A stretch of DNA of 35,935 nt from a virus. How positions within the stretch are numbered: position 1 is the first letter of the stretch; the number at the start of each line of letters is the position of its first letter. A program made the position numbers and the translations under genes. The stretch spans positions 1-35,935 of the IMG/VR virus record IMGVR_UViG_3300045253_000033; one strand, given 5' to 3'. Shown one piece after another: positions 13,955 to 22,355 of the stretch. The notes under the pieces were generated by a model that saw nothing but the letters and a program-made list of their open reading frames with translations, had not been told where the DNA came from and searched no databases.

Positions 13955-15798
13955 TGGCACTCGATGTCTCCCACAAAGCCAAGCGTCATGTAGCCGGTCT
14001 TTTGGTAACGGGCGTAGAAGGTGCCGATGGCGAGGTTCGAGGACGCAACCGCCTTGATCTGCAACTGCATCTTCTCGAACACGAGCGGTGCGGGCCACGG
14101 CACGGGCTTGGTGAGCGGGATCGGTGTGCCGCCCGCACCCCAGACAAGCCCCGAGCCGGCCCCCGCAGTCCAGAAGATGCACGGCGTGCCCCAGGTCTCG
14201 CCGCCACCCCAGAAGTTCGCGGGCGCACCCCACAACCCGCCGCCGCCCCAGGTGTTATTTCCCCCGCACCACAGCGCGCCATCGTCCCAGGTATCGCCCT
14301 CATCCCAGTTGATGCAGCCGTCACTGATAGCAATGGTCGCCCTGCCGAGCGATATGCCCTGCTCGTCCTGCGCGTCGATGGCGTAGCTCACGTTCCCCGA
14401 GGAGGCAGCAAGTTCAATCTGCGATTCGGCCACTTGCTTCATCGCCATCCAATCGACCTTGGGGAAGGTCGAGGAGAGGACTTCGACGTTGACCAGCGTA
14501 TTCAGGTCGAACGGGGTGAATTCCAGCGTTTGCTGGGGAAAGGACTGCATGAGCAGGCCCGGATAGAAGGCCGATGACAGCACGAAGTACCCGGCCAGCG
14601 CGCTCGCGCAATCGTAGGTGAAGCTGTGCGGCCCATTCCAGCGGCGGCGATGTTCGTCGAACCAATAATCGTTGGTGTTCTGCAAGCCCCGGATCACGGT
14701 ATTCCCACACACCCGGTAGATGTTGGAGTTGTATGCCCCCGCCCAGCGGGTAGGGGTTTGGGCATTGGAGAACGGCGCTACGATGTCCGGGTTGATCTCC
14801 TGCACGCTATGGGTGAGCGGGCGAAGCGTGGAGAGCAGGTCAAGGAAGTACGGGCCGCCGGTACTGCCGAAGTACAGCCCATAAGGCGATTGGGCAATCG
14901 AGCGCGGCGCGTTGGTGCCCACGGTCAGGCTGACGTAGTTCTGTGCCAAGTCGAGCGTAGTCGGGTCCCCGGTGATCTGCCACACCTGGGTCTGCTTGAA
15001 GGTGGTGAGCGACTGGATCACGCCAGAACTCGTGGTCTGGATCGGCAGGCCCGCCAGAGCGTTCACCGGGGCGCTATCCCCGATGACAAGCGCCTGATCG
15101 GCATTGGTGCGGGTGAGGGGGTTGGTCAGGACATCGGTAAACTGCAACTGATTCTTGACCGCGAAGTAGGCCCGGTTGTTGAAGTTGGCGACCGCCTGCG
15201 GAACGCTTGTCAGCGGATTGACAGCCGTGTTCTCGGCCCGCCACGATGGGTTGGCGGGATCGGTCACGTCGATGATGCCGTAGAAGTTCGCTCCCCCGCC
15301 CCAGATGGCGGTCGGATCGCCCCAGAGCTTGCCTCCGCCCCACACGTCCCCCGGCCCCACGCCGGTAAAGCCTTCGTGGGTAATGACGATCATGGTCCCG
15401 ACCACGGTCAGCGTGGGCGGGGTCCACTCACCGAAGGTGGGGGGCGAGAAGGGGACGTTGCCCACCACTACGTCGCTAATCGGGATGAATACCCGGTTGC
15501 TGGTGTCGTAGCAGAAGGGCTCATCCCGACCGGGGTTGCGGGAGGTGCCGATCATCCCGTAGATGCGATCTCCGACAGCGGCCTGAATGGAGATGAAGTT
15601 AGGGTTGGCAAACCCGTTATCGGCGAAGTTCACGAACTGGGTCACGCCGGGACGCGATATGACGAGTTCAGGGTTACTCTGGTCAAAGATCAGATTGACG
15701 ATCTTCTGGCAGGCCCCCTCGAACTTGCGCGAGGCGTCGAAAGCGTCCACCAGCCCGGAGGGGGTGAAGCGCATCGCGTGGGTGTTCGGGATCGCCAT
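13951..15798 (-). CDS. P22 gp10-like tail / DNA-stabilisation protein with WGGG repeats
   Basis: 615 residues of mostly beta structure. An early ISRPGVTQFVNF and repeated propeller-like strands with RSIAQSPYGLYFGS and later TRWAGAYNSNIYRV resemble the tail-needle-adjacent, packaged-DNA stabilisation proteins (P22 gp10-like), a beta-propeller ring at the portal. Unusual are two tracts of Trp/Gly repeats: residues 143-170 (VWGGGKLWGD, AIWGGGANF) and 496-537 (TWDDGALWCGG, NTWGGGGLWGAPANFWGGG). The start is two bases after the previous stop. Assignment is by position and pattern and is not certain. Confidence 0.65.
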   Translation of the reverse strand: MAIPNTHAMRFTPSGLVDAFDASRKFEGACQKIVNLIFDQSNPELVISRPGVTQFVNFADNGFANPNFISIQAAVGDRIYGMIGTSRNPGRDEPFCYDTSNRVFIPISDVVVGNVPFSPPTFGEWTPPTLTVVGTMIVITHEGFTGVGPGDVWGGGKLWGDPTAIWGGGANFYGIIDVTDPANPSWRAENTAVNPLTSVPQAVANFNNRAYFAVKNQLQFTDVLTNPLTRTNADQALVIGDSAPVNALAGLPIQTTSSGVIQSLTTFKQTQVWQITGDPTTLDLAQNYVSLTVGTNAPRSIAQSPYGLYFGSTGGPYFLDLLSTLRPLTHSVQEINPDIVAPFSNAQTPTRWAGAYNSNIYRVCGNTVIRGLQNTNDYWFDEHRRRWNGPHSFTYDCASALAGYFVLSSAFYPGLLMQSFPQQTLEFTPFDLNTLVNVEVLSSTFPKVDWMAMKQVAESQIELAASSGNVSYAIDAQDEQGISLGRATIAISDGCINWDEGDTWDDGALWCGGNNTWGGGGLWGAPANFWGGGETWGTPCIFWTAGAGSGLVWGAGGTPIPLTKPVPWPAPLVFEKMQLQIKAVASSNLAIGTFYARYQKTGYMTLGFVGDIECQ

Positions 15799-15799
15799 G

Positions 15800-16549
15800 C
15801 TAGAAGGGTGAAAGTTTCGTCGGACGAAGCCCGCGGATGAACTTGAACTTGCGCGGGTCCAACCGCACGGACACGACTGCTTGCTGCTCGTCGCCCTCCA
15901 TCAAGAGGTATGGAAAAAGCGTCTTTTCCGCCTCCGTGAAATACTCCGCCCTCCGATCATCCCCCGTCGTGCCCATCAAGCGGGCAGCGGTGGCCTTGAT
16001 CAGATAATCGTCATCGGCAAACCACGGCTCCTGCGCGTTTGTCTCCGGAGCCACGATGTCGGGCTGATCCTTCATGTAGCGATGGGTCATGATGATCTGG
16101 CCCGAAGTCTGCGGGTAGATGAACAACTGTCCCGCCGAGGTCAGCGTGCCCACGCCCTGCGATCCCCCGCTCCACACCTGAGCCTGCGAGGACAGATCGG
16201 TAGCGAACTCGTAGGGGTAATTGGAGAGCGAGGGGCTCTTGAACTCGGCGTCGAACTGTTCCATCGTGATCGGTACGAGGAACTGGATCAGGCTCGACTG
16301 AGTGCCGCCGCCAGCGGTGGGCAGCGGGTAGAACAGGTCGTAGGTACGCAGATAATCGGCGTCCAGCGCGAAGGGGCCGTAGACGGCGGGCTGGATGGTG
16401 AGCATCTGCGTCACCCGGTTGATCTTGAGATTGCGTTTCTGCTTGAGGTCCTTCAGGACGACGTTGAGGTATTGACCGGCGATGGCGACCATCCCGGTTC
16501 CGCCTTTCGCCTCACGGGACGCCAGAAGGCATAGTTGGCGGGCTTGCAT
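15800..16549 (-). CDS. Head-tail connector / tail accessory protein (P22 gp4-like position)
   Basis: ATG 16549 follows the preceding stop by four bases and gives 249 residues; the upstream extension is an Arg/Ser-rich shadow. The N-terminus MQARQLCLLASREAKGGTG is a helical opening of the TARELI.. type found in gp4-like and gp11-like connectors, followed by LNVVLKDLKQKRNLKINRV and beta segments (QLFIYPQTSGQIIMTHRY). It lies directly before the gp10-like gene, as in P22. Probably it bridges portal and tail; the family is assigned from size, order and the N-terminal helix. Confidence 0.65.
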   Translation of the reverse strand: MQARQLCLLASREAKGGTGMVAIAGQYLNVVLKDLKQKRNLKINRVTQMLTIQPAVYGPFALDADYLRTYDLFYPLPTAGGGTQSSLIQFLVPITMEQFDAEFKSPSLSNYPYEFATDLSSQAQVWSGGSQGVGTLTSAGQLFIYPQTSGQIIMTHRYMKDQPDIVAPETNAQEPWFADDDYLIKATAARLMGTTGDDRRAEYFTEAEKTLFPYLLMEGDEQQAVVSVRLDPRKFKFIRGLRPTKLSPF

Positions 16550-16553
16550 AGCC

Positions 16554-17021
16554 TCACAGCCCGGCCTTCTTCTTGAGCGCCGTGATCTCGAACTCGTGCT
16601 TGGCGATTCGTTCCTTGGCCGCACTCACCGCATCATCGTAATTCATGATCTTCGCGTTCTCGGTGGTAGCGAGCTTGCGGGTCTTCTGCGTCTCTTTGAG
16701 GTTGACCACCTGCTGGTGAATCGCCTCCAACCCCGCCAACTCGGAATCCACCATGCTCTGCTTGCGGTCGATCTCATCCAGCACGGCCTGACGCTTGAGC
16801 ACCGCCCGATACAGGTCTACCCGCTCATTGACATCCTCGGGCCTGTCGTCCGTGTATACCGGCCCCTGCATCTGGAGGGCCGACATGGAACCGGACCGCT
16901 GGTCGGTCGATTGCAGCGTGACGCTGAAATTGCCGGACAGGACCCGCTGCACGACTTCCGACGTTGCTTGCTTGTCGCTGTCGTTTGGCTCGATGTTGAC
17001 CAGCCGGGCGGGTGCATTCAT
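16554..17021 (-). CDS. Coiled-coil virion-region protein (155 aa)
   Basis: The start overlaps the previous stop (ATGA). A flexible N-terminus with FSVTLQSTD is followed by two long helices: ERVDLYRAVLKRQAVLDEID and GLEAIHQQVVNLKETQKTRK, the last ending in KKKAGL. No family recognised. Between coat and connector genes, so a head-completion or assembly role is plausible. Confidence 0.65.
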   Translation of the reverse strand: MNAPARLVNIEPNDSDKQATSEVVQRVLSGNFSVTLQSTDQRSGSMSALQMQGPVYTDDRPEDVNERVDLYRAVLKRQAVLDEIDRKQSMVDSELAGLEAIHQQVVNLKETQKTRKLATTENAKIMNYDDAVSAAKERIAKHEFEITALKKKAGL

Positions 17022-17665
17022 GCCGATCCGCGGGCGCTGAAGCTGCGGTTGGACTTCGGACGATAGGCGTTCTCGTCGCTGCCGTGGGTGTTGCGCTCGT
17101 GATCCCAGCCGCGGTAGACGATCTCTTTCACCGTGCGCAGCGTGTCCTCGTCGAACTTCGCCACCATGCCGTGATAGTAGCGGGTGCCGTTGATGCTGAT
17201 GTACTCCCCGCCGGCAGGAGCCAAGTCGATCTTGTAGGCGTAGACGGGGAGCCGCGCCTTGACCATGATGGGTTTCAGGATCGGGCGCTTGTTCTCGTAG
17301 CCCACGATCTCGTACTTGGGCGGGATATTGGGGTCTGCGGTGCCCTTCTCGACTTCGACGTACTCCCCGGTGAATATCTCCCGCACCGCTGTCCCGGTGC
17401 TATGCCCTTGCTGCTCGGCAGCGGCTACGGCCAACCGCTCCGAGGCGGGGATCGAACTCTTGGCGATGGCAAGGTCAGCTTGCAGGCGCTTGATGATCTC
17501 GATGGATTCGACCGACAGGTTCTCCATCTTGACGCCCTGCGCCGAGCATATCTCGGCTACCGCAGCGTTACCCGCCTGCTTGGCCGCGCGCACCCGATCC
17601 CAGCGCACCTTTTGCGCCTTCTTAGCGTTCTCTCGCGCTAGGGCGTTGAACTCATGCTTCGCCAT
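17018..17665 (-). CDS. Head-region hypothetical protein (215 aa)
   Basis: It directly follows the coat gene and ends in an ATGA overlap with the next. An Ala/Lys-rich helical half (ENAKKAQKVRWDRVRAAKQ, residues 12-85) precedes a beta-rich half with KYEIVGYENKRPILKP and AYKIDLAPAGGEYISINGTR. The C-terminus is basic and polar. No known family is evident. Genes at this position in related gene orders encode head-stabilising or neck proteins, but that is inference only. Confidence 0.65.
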   Translation of the reverse strand: MAKHEFNALARENAKKAQKVRWDRVRAAKQAGNAAVAEICSAQGVKMENLSVESIEIIKRLQADLAIAKSSIPASERLAVAAAEQQGHSTGTAVREIFTGEYVEVEKGTADPNIPPKYEIVGYENKRPILKPIMVKARLPVYAYKIDLAPAGGEYISINGTRYYHGMVAKFDEDTLRTVKEIVYRGWDHERNTHGSDENAYRPKSNRSFSARGSA

Positions 17666-17674
17666 GACCTATCC

Positions 17675-19093
17675 TTAGCTGTTATCGGCCATCGTGCCGG
17701 CGGTGTAGCCCGGCGTGAAGGCGCTGGAACTCTCCACCCGCGCCATGTAGGCTTGGTTGAGGATAATCGAGCCGTAAAAGAGCTTCCAGCCCGCGAACCG
17801 GGTCTGGTTGTACTTGTCGGACTTATCCGGCCCGGTCAAGTAGAAGAATTCCGGGTTTTCCAGCAGGACTTGGCCGAAACTGTGCTGACCCAAGAAAATG
17901 GTCGGGAACACGGTCACACCAGTTGCAGGCGCAGCGGGAGGAGTCTGCGCCGCTCCGATTCCGGTGATGACCACGGTGGCTCCCGACGGAAGCTGTGTCG
18001 CCTGCCCGGCCAAAGGCCCAGTCTGCGGCCCGGAGGCCGACAGCCCAAGGTTGGTAGGGGTCGCCGTAGTGCCGATGTAGACGCTGAAGGTGTACCCCGG
18101 CAGGTTCGGCAGAGTGACCGAGATTGAACCCGTCGGCCCGGTGACGCTGATATTGCCCGAGACCTGGTAGATTTGCTGCTCGACCGAAGTCTGCGAAGGC
18201 GAGCCCGTGACTACGATGTTATAGGTGGTGCTGGTGGCAAGATTTCCCCCGGAGGCGGAGGCAGTCCCCGTCACCAGAGCGTTGCCCACCCAGTAGGGCA
18301 TCATGTTGGTCTTGCAGTAGCGCACCCCGCCGTACTCGCCCAGATCGTTGTTGTAGAGCCGGTTGATGTCGGAGAAGCTCCACGCGGTATTGACCTGCGC
18401 GTTCTCCCGCATGTCCTGCGTTGGCAGCGTGTGGATGAGCGCCACGTAGTGCGGCATGACGGTGGGGCTCTTGGAGACGTCCCGGTAGGCCCCCGCCTCG
18501 ATCATCAGGTCCTCGCGCTCGGTGCCCAGAAACATCGGTGCGCCGTAGGTTTCGAGCGAGCCCGTGATCTTGTTCGCCTCGTGCGGGGTCATCACGTCGG
18601 TAGCGACCAGTGCCGCCCGGTTCGCCCGCCCGTTGGCGTAGTTGACCTGATTGGCCGAGACCAGCGCATTCAGGGTGTTGCGTTCGAGCGTTTCGGGCAT
18701 CTGCAAGCTGATCAGTTGGATCACTTGCTGGAATACCGGGTGGAAAATGGTCAGGTTCGCCACGTCGGTCACGGTGCAGCCATCGCCCCACTGTTGAGCG
18801 ACTGCGGAGACCTGAACGACCTGAATCGCTTCGCCCGGGGGCGCGACACCCTCCTGCAAGGGGGCGAAGGGCAGCGGCAGGCGCAAGTAGCGGCTGGCCG
18901 TGTAGGTCGCCCCGCGGTTGATGTCCAGGTGCAGGGGTTTGCCGAACTGGTAGGCCACCAGATAGCGCCTCGCCAGGGGTTCGACTTCCTCCTGGATGTA
19001 CGGAACGATGTCCGCCTGGAGGTTATCGCTGGTCGAGAGATTGGTCACGCCCAGGCTGAGGAAGGAGAGTAACAGGGTATAGAGCGATTTCAT
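17675..19093 (-). CDS. Major capsid protein, N4_gp56 family, with Ig-like insertion
   Basis: 472 residues. The family pattern is present: ASRYLRLPLPFAPLQEGV, then GDGCTVTDVANLTIFHPVFQQ, a domain with LNALVSANQVNYANGR, the MTPHEANKI helix, HYVALIHTLPTQDMR and GGVRYCKTNMMP, and after the insertion FGQVLLENPEFFYL and WKLFYGSIILNQAYMARVES. N4_gp56 coats are usually near 380-400 residues. Here residues 270-390 are a Thr/Ser/Gly-rich Ig-like domain (NIVVTGSPSQ ... ISVTLPNLPGYTFSVYIG) that probably projects from the capsid. The N-terminus MKSLYTLLLSFLSLG is hydrophobic, looks like a leader, and resembles the starts of three other virion genes. Confidence 0.85.
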   Translation of the reverse strand: MKSLYTLLLSFLSLGVTNLSTSDNLQADIVPYIQEEVEPLARRYLVAYQFGKPLHLDINRGATYTASRYLRLPLPFAPLQEGVAPPGEAIQVVQVSAVAQQWGDGCTVTDVANLTIFHPVFQQVIQLISLQMPETLERNTLNALVSANQVNYANGRANRAALVATDVMTPHEANKITGSLETYGAPMFLGTEREDLMIEAGAYRDVSKSPTVMPHYVALIHTLPTQDMRENAQVNTAWSFSDINRLYNNDLGEYGGVRYCKTNMMPYWVGNALVTGTASASGGNLATSTTYNIVVTGSPSQTSVEQQIYQVSGNISVTGPTGSISVTLPNLPGYTFSVYIGTTATPTNLGLSASGPQTGPLAGQATQLPSGATVVITGIGAAQTPPAAPATGVTVFPTIFLGQHSFGQVLLENPEFFYLTGPDKSDKYNQTRFAGWKLFYGSIILNQAYMARVESSSAFTPGYTAGTMADNS

Positions 19094-19108
19094 GGTGTCT
19101 CCGTTGAG

Positions 19109-19882
19109 TTACAGGGTGTGGCCCTTCGCAAACTCGGCTTTCATGCGTTCGATCCGCTTCTGGTGCTCGGTCATGCCCGACTTGTCCTTCGGATTCACGT
19201 CCGAGCGCGCTCCGGGCATCCGCCCGCGATCCACCTTGGGTTGAGCAGCAGCGGGTGCGGCAGCGGTCTTGGCCGCGCCGACTTTGAGCGTTCCTTCTCT
19301 CACGGCTTTTCCGATCAGGAAGTCATAAATAGCGGTGCGGGGAGGCGGGGTCTGGCCGCGGGCGCGCATGTCGGCCACCGCAGCCTCGACCTTGGGCGCG
19401 AAGAACTTGTAGCGTTTGGGCTCGCTCGTCTCCAGCCGGTCGAAGCTCGCCTTGTCGGCCATGTCGGTCGCAGTCGAGGTCGCCTGCTGGGTCCGCTGCT
19501 CCATCGCGCGGAGTCGGCGGTCGTTGCCTATCTTCCATTCCAGCCACGAGATTTGTTCAGCGGTAGCGCCCGACCGGCGATACTCGGCAAGCTGTTGCTC
19601 CTCACGAGCGGTCTCTGGATCACCAGATGGTTGTTGTACTTGCGCAACACTTTGCTGCTGTGCAGCGCGGCGTTCGGCTTCTTCGGCCCGACGCTCGGCG
19701 GCTTCCGCCCGTTCGCGGACCGCCTTCATGGCCGGTGATTCCGGCTCGGGTTCGACTATCGCCGGTTCCGGCTCCGGGTCAAGGTCAAGGTCAAGACTCG
19801 CATCCTCCAACGCCGGCTCAACCGAAGGATCGGTGCCTTCGTCCGCACCCAATCTCAGGAATGCGCGCAGTAGTCTCATCAT
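19109..19882 (-). CDS. Capsid scaffolding protein
   Basis: Directly upstream of the coat gene. Acidic/Pro N-terminal part (LDLDPEPEPAIVEPEPES), long Ala/Glu/Arg coiled coil (RERAEAAERRAEEAERRA), helical middle with AEYRRSGATAEQISWLEWKI, and a strongly basic C-terminus (KRIERMKAEFAKGHTL), the usual end of a scaffold that contacts the coat. Start ATG 19882 or 19879 (MM). The first residues, MRLLRAFLRLG, match the leader motif of the coat and two fibre-like genes. Confidence 0.8.
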   Translation of the reverse strand: MMRLLRAFLRLGADEGTDPSVEPALEDASLDLDLDPEPEPAIVEPEPESPAMKAVRERAEAAERRAEEAERRAAQQQSVAQVQQPSGDPETAREEQQLAEYRRSGATAEQISWLEWKIGNDRRLRAMEQRTQQATSTATDMADKASFDRLETSEPKRYKFFAPKVEAAVADMRARGQTPPPRTAIYDFLIGKAVREGTLKVGAAKTAAAPAAAQPKVDRGRMPGARSDVNPKDKSGMTEHQKRIERMKAEFAKGHTL

Positions 19883-20328
19883 ATCGCCGCCGATCCGAGG
19901 TTTTGGTAAGTGATCGTGGTCGGGCTCGTCACGGTCAGGAAGAAGTCCCGCCGGGTGTCAGTCAGAGCAGTGGCCGTGCCGGTGATGGTGGTACTGGCAT
20001 CCCCGGCGGTCAGCGTTCCGGTCTGACCAATCCCGTCGTTCAGGATCGAGAAGGGCTGTCCGTAGCTGCCATCGGTCGGAATCGTCGGCCCAAGCGCGGA
20101 GATGATGGCCTTGGTCGAGGGAAGCGTGATGGTGAAACCCCCGCTCGCCCCAGTCGTCAGGCGGACTACGCGCCGGATGGCCTGCGCGGCCGTGAGCGTG
20201 CTGTTGGTGCCCGCCGAGACGATAGTTTCCAGTTGCCCGCAGTAGGAGTTGCCGTTCGAGAGCAGGGCGAAGTAGGCAAAGTCCGCGCTCTTGTCAGGGA
20301 CAATGCCAGCGGGGATCGGGGTCAGCAT
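19879..20328 (-). CDS. Short paralogue of the large fibre-like protein (149 aa)
   Basis: ATG 20328 gives MLTPIPAGIVPDKSADFAYF. Residues 30-110 align with the N-terminal domain of the protein at 22683-24143: both have ETIVSAGTN / TSIVTAGTN, LTxAQ, GASGGFTITLP / GASGAFTITLP, LGPT.P.DGSY, and GQTGTLTAGDA. It is thus that domain without the long fibre part, followed by a short strand-rich end (TVTSPTTITYQNLG). Probably a decoration or head-fibre base. The stop overlaps the scaffold start. Confidence 0.7.
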   Translation of the reverse strand: MLTPIPAGIVPDKSADFAYFALLSNGNSYCGQLETIVSAGTNSTLTAAQAIRRVVRLTTGASGGFTITLPSTKAIISALGPTIPTDGSYGQPFSILNDGIGQTGTLTAGDASTTITGTATALTDTRRDFFLTVTSPTTITYQNLGSAAI

Positions 20329-20333
20329 GGCGG

Positions 20334-21140
20334 TTAGACCGAGGCGGTGGACACTACCAGCGCCCACAGGCCGGTGATCGTCACCAGCGGCGAGAAGGTC
20401 GCCGGGGCCGCGGTCGAGAGTCCGACGCTGCCCGCGGTCATCGTCCATACCTGGCTGTTCGGGGTCAGGATGACGAAGGAGGTTGCTGACGTGACCTTGG
20501 CGATCGGATACCAGCCCGAGGGAAGCGTGCCCGTGGTGACATTCAGGAACACCACCTGTCCGGCGACCGGGACGATGGCGTTGGTCCCGAGCGCCACGGT
20601 GAAGGCGTTGGTCGAACCCACACGGGTGAGCGAGGTAAAGGTCGTGCCGGCTGTGACAGCGATACCCGAGGTCGAGGTCAGTTGCGTGATCTGCCCCTGA
20701 TACCAGCGCGAGGAGGCCGCAAGGACCGAGGTCACACCCGCTAGCGTCACCCCGCCCGAGGCCGAGGAGAGAGTGGGGGTGGCGATGGTCGTACCGGCGT
20801 TGGTGGTGATCTGGAAGCTGAACTTCTTGCCGTTCCAGACCGGCTGATCCAGAGCGTTGACGATGTTGTAGGCGTAGTCGAGCGTAATCGTGACCGCGCC
20901 CCCGTTGGTAAACTGGAACAGGACATTGCCCAGCCCCGTCAGGGTGGCCGACGCCGCTGCACTGGCCGAGAACAGCCCATCCCAGCCGTCATCGCCCGCG
21001 GCGTTGGCGTTCAGGATATTGAGTTGGCTGACAAGGCTGGAATCGGGGATGCTACCGTTGAAGGTCAGGCCGGCATTGACGCCGGGAACATTGACCACCG
21101 GCAGGGTGAGGAAGGTACGGACAATCGACCGCAGGTTCAT
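20334..21140 (-). CDS. Beta-rich virion protein with leader-like N-terminus (268 aa)
   Basis: Starts at ATG 21140 with GGAG seven bases upstream. The N-terminus MNLRSIVRTFLTLPVV resembles the start of the fibre gene at 12940. Then come a helix (SSLVSQLNILNANAAGDD) and a long Ser/Thr/Gly/Val region of beta strands with GWYPIAKVTSATSFVILTP. No family is recognised. A promoter-like element precedes it, so it may open a transcription unit with the short paralogue, scaffold and coat. It is probably a minor capsid, decoration or fibre protein. Confidence 0.65.
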   Translation of the reverse strand: MNLRSIVRTFLTLPVVNVPGVNAGLTFNGSIPDSSLVSQLNILNANAAGDDGWDGLFSASAAASATLTGLGNVLFQFTNGGAVTITLDYAYNIVNALDQPVWNGKKFSFQITTNAGTTIATPTLSSASGGVTLAGVTSVLAASSRWYQGQITQLTSTSGIAVTAGTTFTSLTRVGSTNAFTVALGTNAIVPVAGQVVFLNVTTGTLPSGWYPIAKVTSATSFVILTPNSQVWTMTAGSVGLSTAAPATFSPLVTITGLWALVVSTASV

Positions 21141-21167
21141 TAGGCGCTCCTCGGTGAAATCCTGTGC

Positions 21168-21197
21168 ATATTGCGCTCAGTTATTAAGCGATGTCAA
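21168..21197 (-). promoter_or_regulatory. Candidate promoter before the virion/scaffold/coat genes
   Basis: On the minus strand a perfect TTGACA (21197-21192) is followed, after 18 bases, by CAATAT (21173-21168), 27 bases before ATG 21140. The -10 match is poor (3 of 6). It is supported by a near-identical TTGACATYGCTTAA block at 28017-28030, which has the same spacing and a similar distance to a start codon. Confidence 0.4.
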
Positions 21198-21248
21198 GAT
21201 ACTACTTTCCGGGTCTAACGTCCCCCCCTTACTCATCTCCAGATTCAT
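21177..21248 (-). CDS. 23-codon micro-ORF
   Basis: ATG 21248 overlaps the stop of the 18-codon remnant (ATGA). It encodes MNLEMSKGGTLDPESSILTSLNN. It has no recognisable family and overlaps the candidate promoter, so it may be chance or the end of a decayed gene. Confidence 0.25.
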   Translation of the reverse strand: MNLEMSKGGTLDPESSILTSLNN

Positions 21249-21301
21249 TCGCCCTCTCTCGGTTGCGCCAGGGTCATGCCGGGAATGGGGCTGACGATCA
21301 T
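21245..21301 (-). pseudogene. 18-codon remnant of the large fibre-like gene
   Basis: Encodes MIVSPIPGMTLAQPREGE. The first ten residues are identical to the start of the protein at 22683-24143, and 30 of 31 bases match it (21271-21301 against 24113-24143). After that the frame diverges and stops. It lies four bases after the stop of the 346-aa fibre-like gene. This is best read as the trace of a partial duplication; it also keeps a start codon and may be translated. Confidence 0.55.
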
Positions 21302-21305
21302 CGCG

Positions 21306-22346
21306 TCACACCACTCCAGTCAGGACACCCTTGGTAAAGGTCAGCGTCTTGTTCGCAACCGGGATCACGATGGTCAAGTCCTGACCTGACGCCACCGAAA
21401 GCAGTCCCGAACCATTGCTCATCCAAGGGCCAATGTGATCGACGGCGGGCAGTGTATAAGTAAGCGGCGCCGCAAGTGCGTCGGGCGCCTTCAGAGCGAC
21501 GTAATCGGTGCCGTTGGCCGCGAGTTCGAGGAAGCGATACTCGCCGGTATTGCCTGCTGCCGCGCCGTAAGGAGAGGCAACAAAAGCGGCTTGCAAGGAG
21601 GCGGTCACGAAGGCTGCGGCGGTGACGGTGCCGCTGAAGTTGCCGGTCGTGGAGGTGATGAGCGGCGACACGACCGACGTGCCGAAGTAGCCGGTACGCC
21701 AGTAGGATTTCGCGCCCCCGTTTAGCGCAGTTCCGACGATGAGCCCCAAATCTTGTGCGTTATCTCCAGGATTCTGCGGCCACCATGCGCCGCCATCCAG
21801 GTCGTCGCTAAGACAAACAAGTGCCTGTTCCGCCTTCAATGTGAGAACTTGACCCGAGTTAACCCCAGTATTCGTCTGAAATCCAAATGCCGCCCCCTCG
21901 CCAAGACCTCCAAATGTTCCATTTTGTTGAAGCATGAGGTCATTGGATGCCCCGAAAACCCAACCGGAATTATTGCTGGCATCGATGTAGCCAGAGTAAG
22001 CGATGATCGGCGCTCCAGGGAATGTCTGCCCCAGAATTACGCCGGTAGCAACCGACAACAACTGCTGCGCCGAATCAAACGTCAGCCCGGCATTCCCCAA
22101 CTGCAGCACGCCGGGGGAGGATTCGAGGAAGGTAAACGGACTTGCTCCGATCTGGAACCCGCCCGTAACGTGCTGGAAATCGGCGTTGCCCCCGACCGTA
22201 TGCGGTCCAGTGTAGAACGCGACCTGACCGGCGACGCCGGAGCCGGTGACGTTGGTGAGCACAGCAACCTGCGCTTGCAACCTTGCCAGTATCCCCGCAA
22301 GGCTGTCCGCATCCGGCATCGCGCCGTCGATCAGTAAATTGCCCAT
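21306..22346 (-). CDS. Fibre-like virion protein (346 aa), paralogue of 22683-24143
   Basis: ATG 22346 is chosen over GTG 22352. Residues 1-40 hold a fibre-type adaptor (NLLIDGAMPDADSLAGILAR, then LQAQVAVLTNV). Gly/Ser-rich strands follow, and then a DGGAWWPQNPGDNAQDLGL motif, the 'D.GG..P......DLG...' trimer block found at the C-terminal end of phage fibres and also in the large paralogue (GGALYPGTTALDLGK). Both proteins end with a similar strand (FTKGVLTGVV here, VSKGIIVSIV there). Probably a trimeric head or tail fibre. Confidence 0.7.
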   Translation of the reverse strand: MGNLLIDGAMPDADSLAGILARLQAQVAVLTNVTGSGVAGQVAFYTGPHTVGGNADFQHVTGGFQIGASPFTFLESSPGVLQLGNAGLTFDSAQQLLSVATGVILGQTFPGAPIIAYSGYIDASNNSGWVFGASNDLMLQQNGTFGGLGEGAAFGFQTNTGVNSGQVLTLKAEQALVCLSDDLDGGAWWPQNPGDNAQDLGLIVGTALNGGAKSYWRTGYFGTSVVSPLITSTTGNFSGTVTAAAFVTASLQAAFVASPYGAAAGNTGEYRFLELAANGTDYVALKAPDALAAPLTYTLPAVDHIGPWMSNGSGLLSVASGQDLTIVIPVANKTLTFTKGVLTGVV

Positions 22347-22355
22347 ATGCACTCG

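Noticed and set aside
14626-15840. 404-codon plus-strand frame opposite the gp10-like gene
   Set aside because: Long only because of GC-rich codon positions; the antisense gene has strong structure and coupling, while this one is compositionally biased and isolated.
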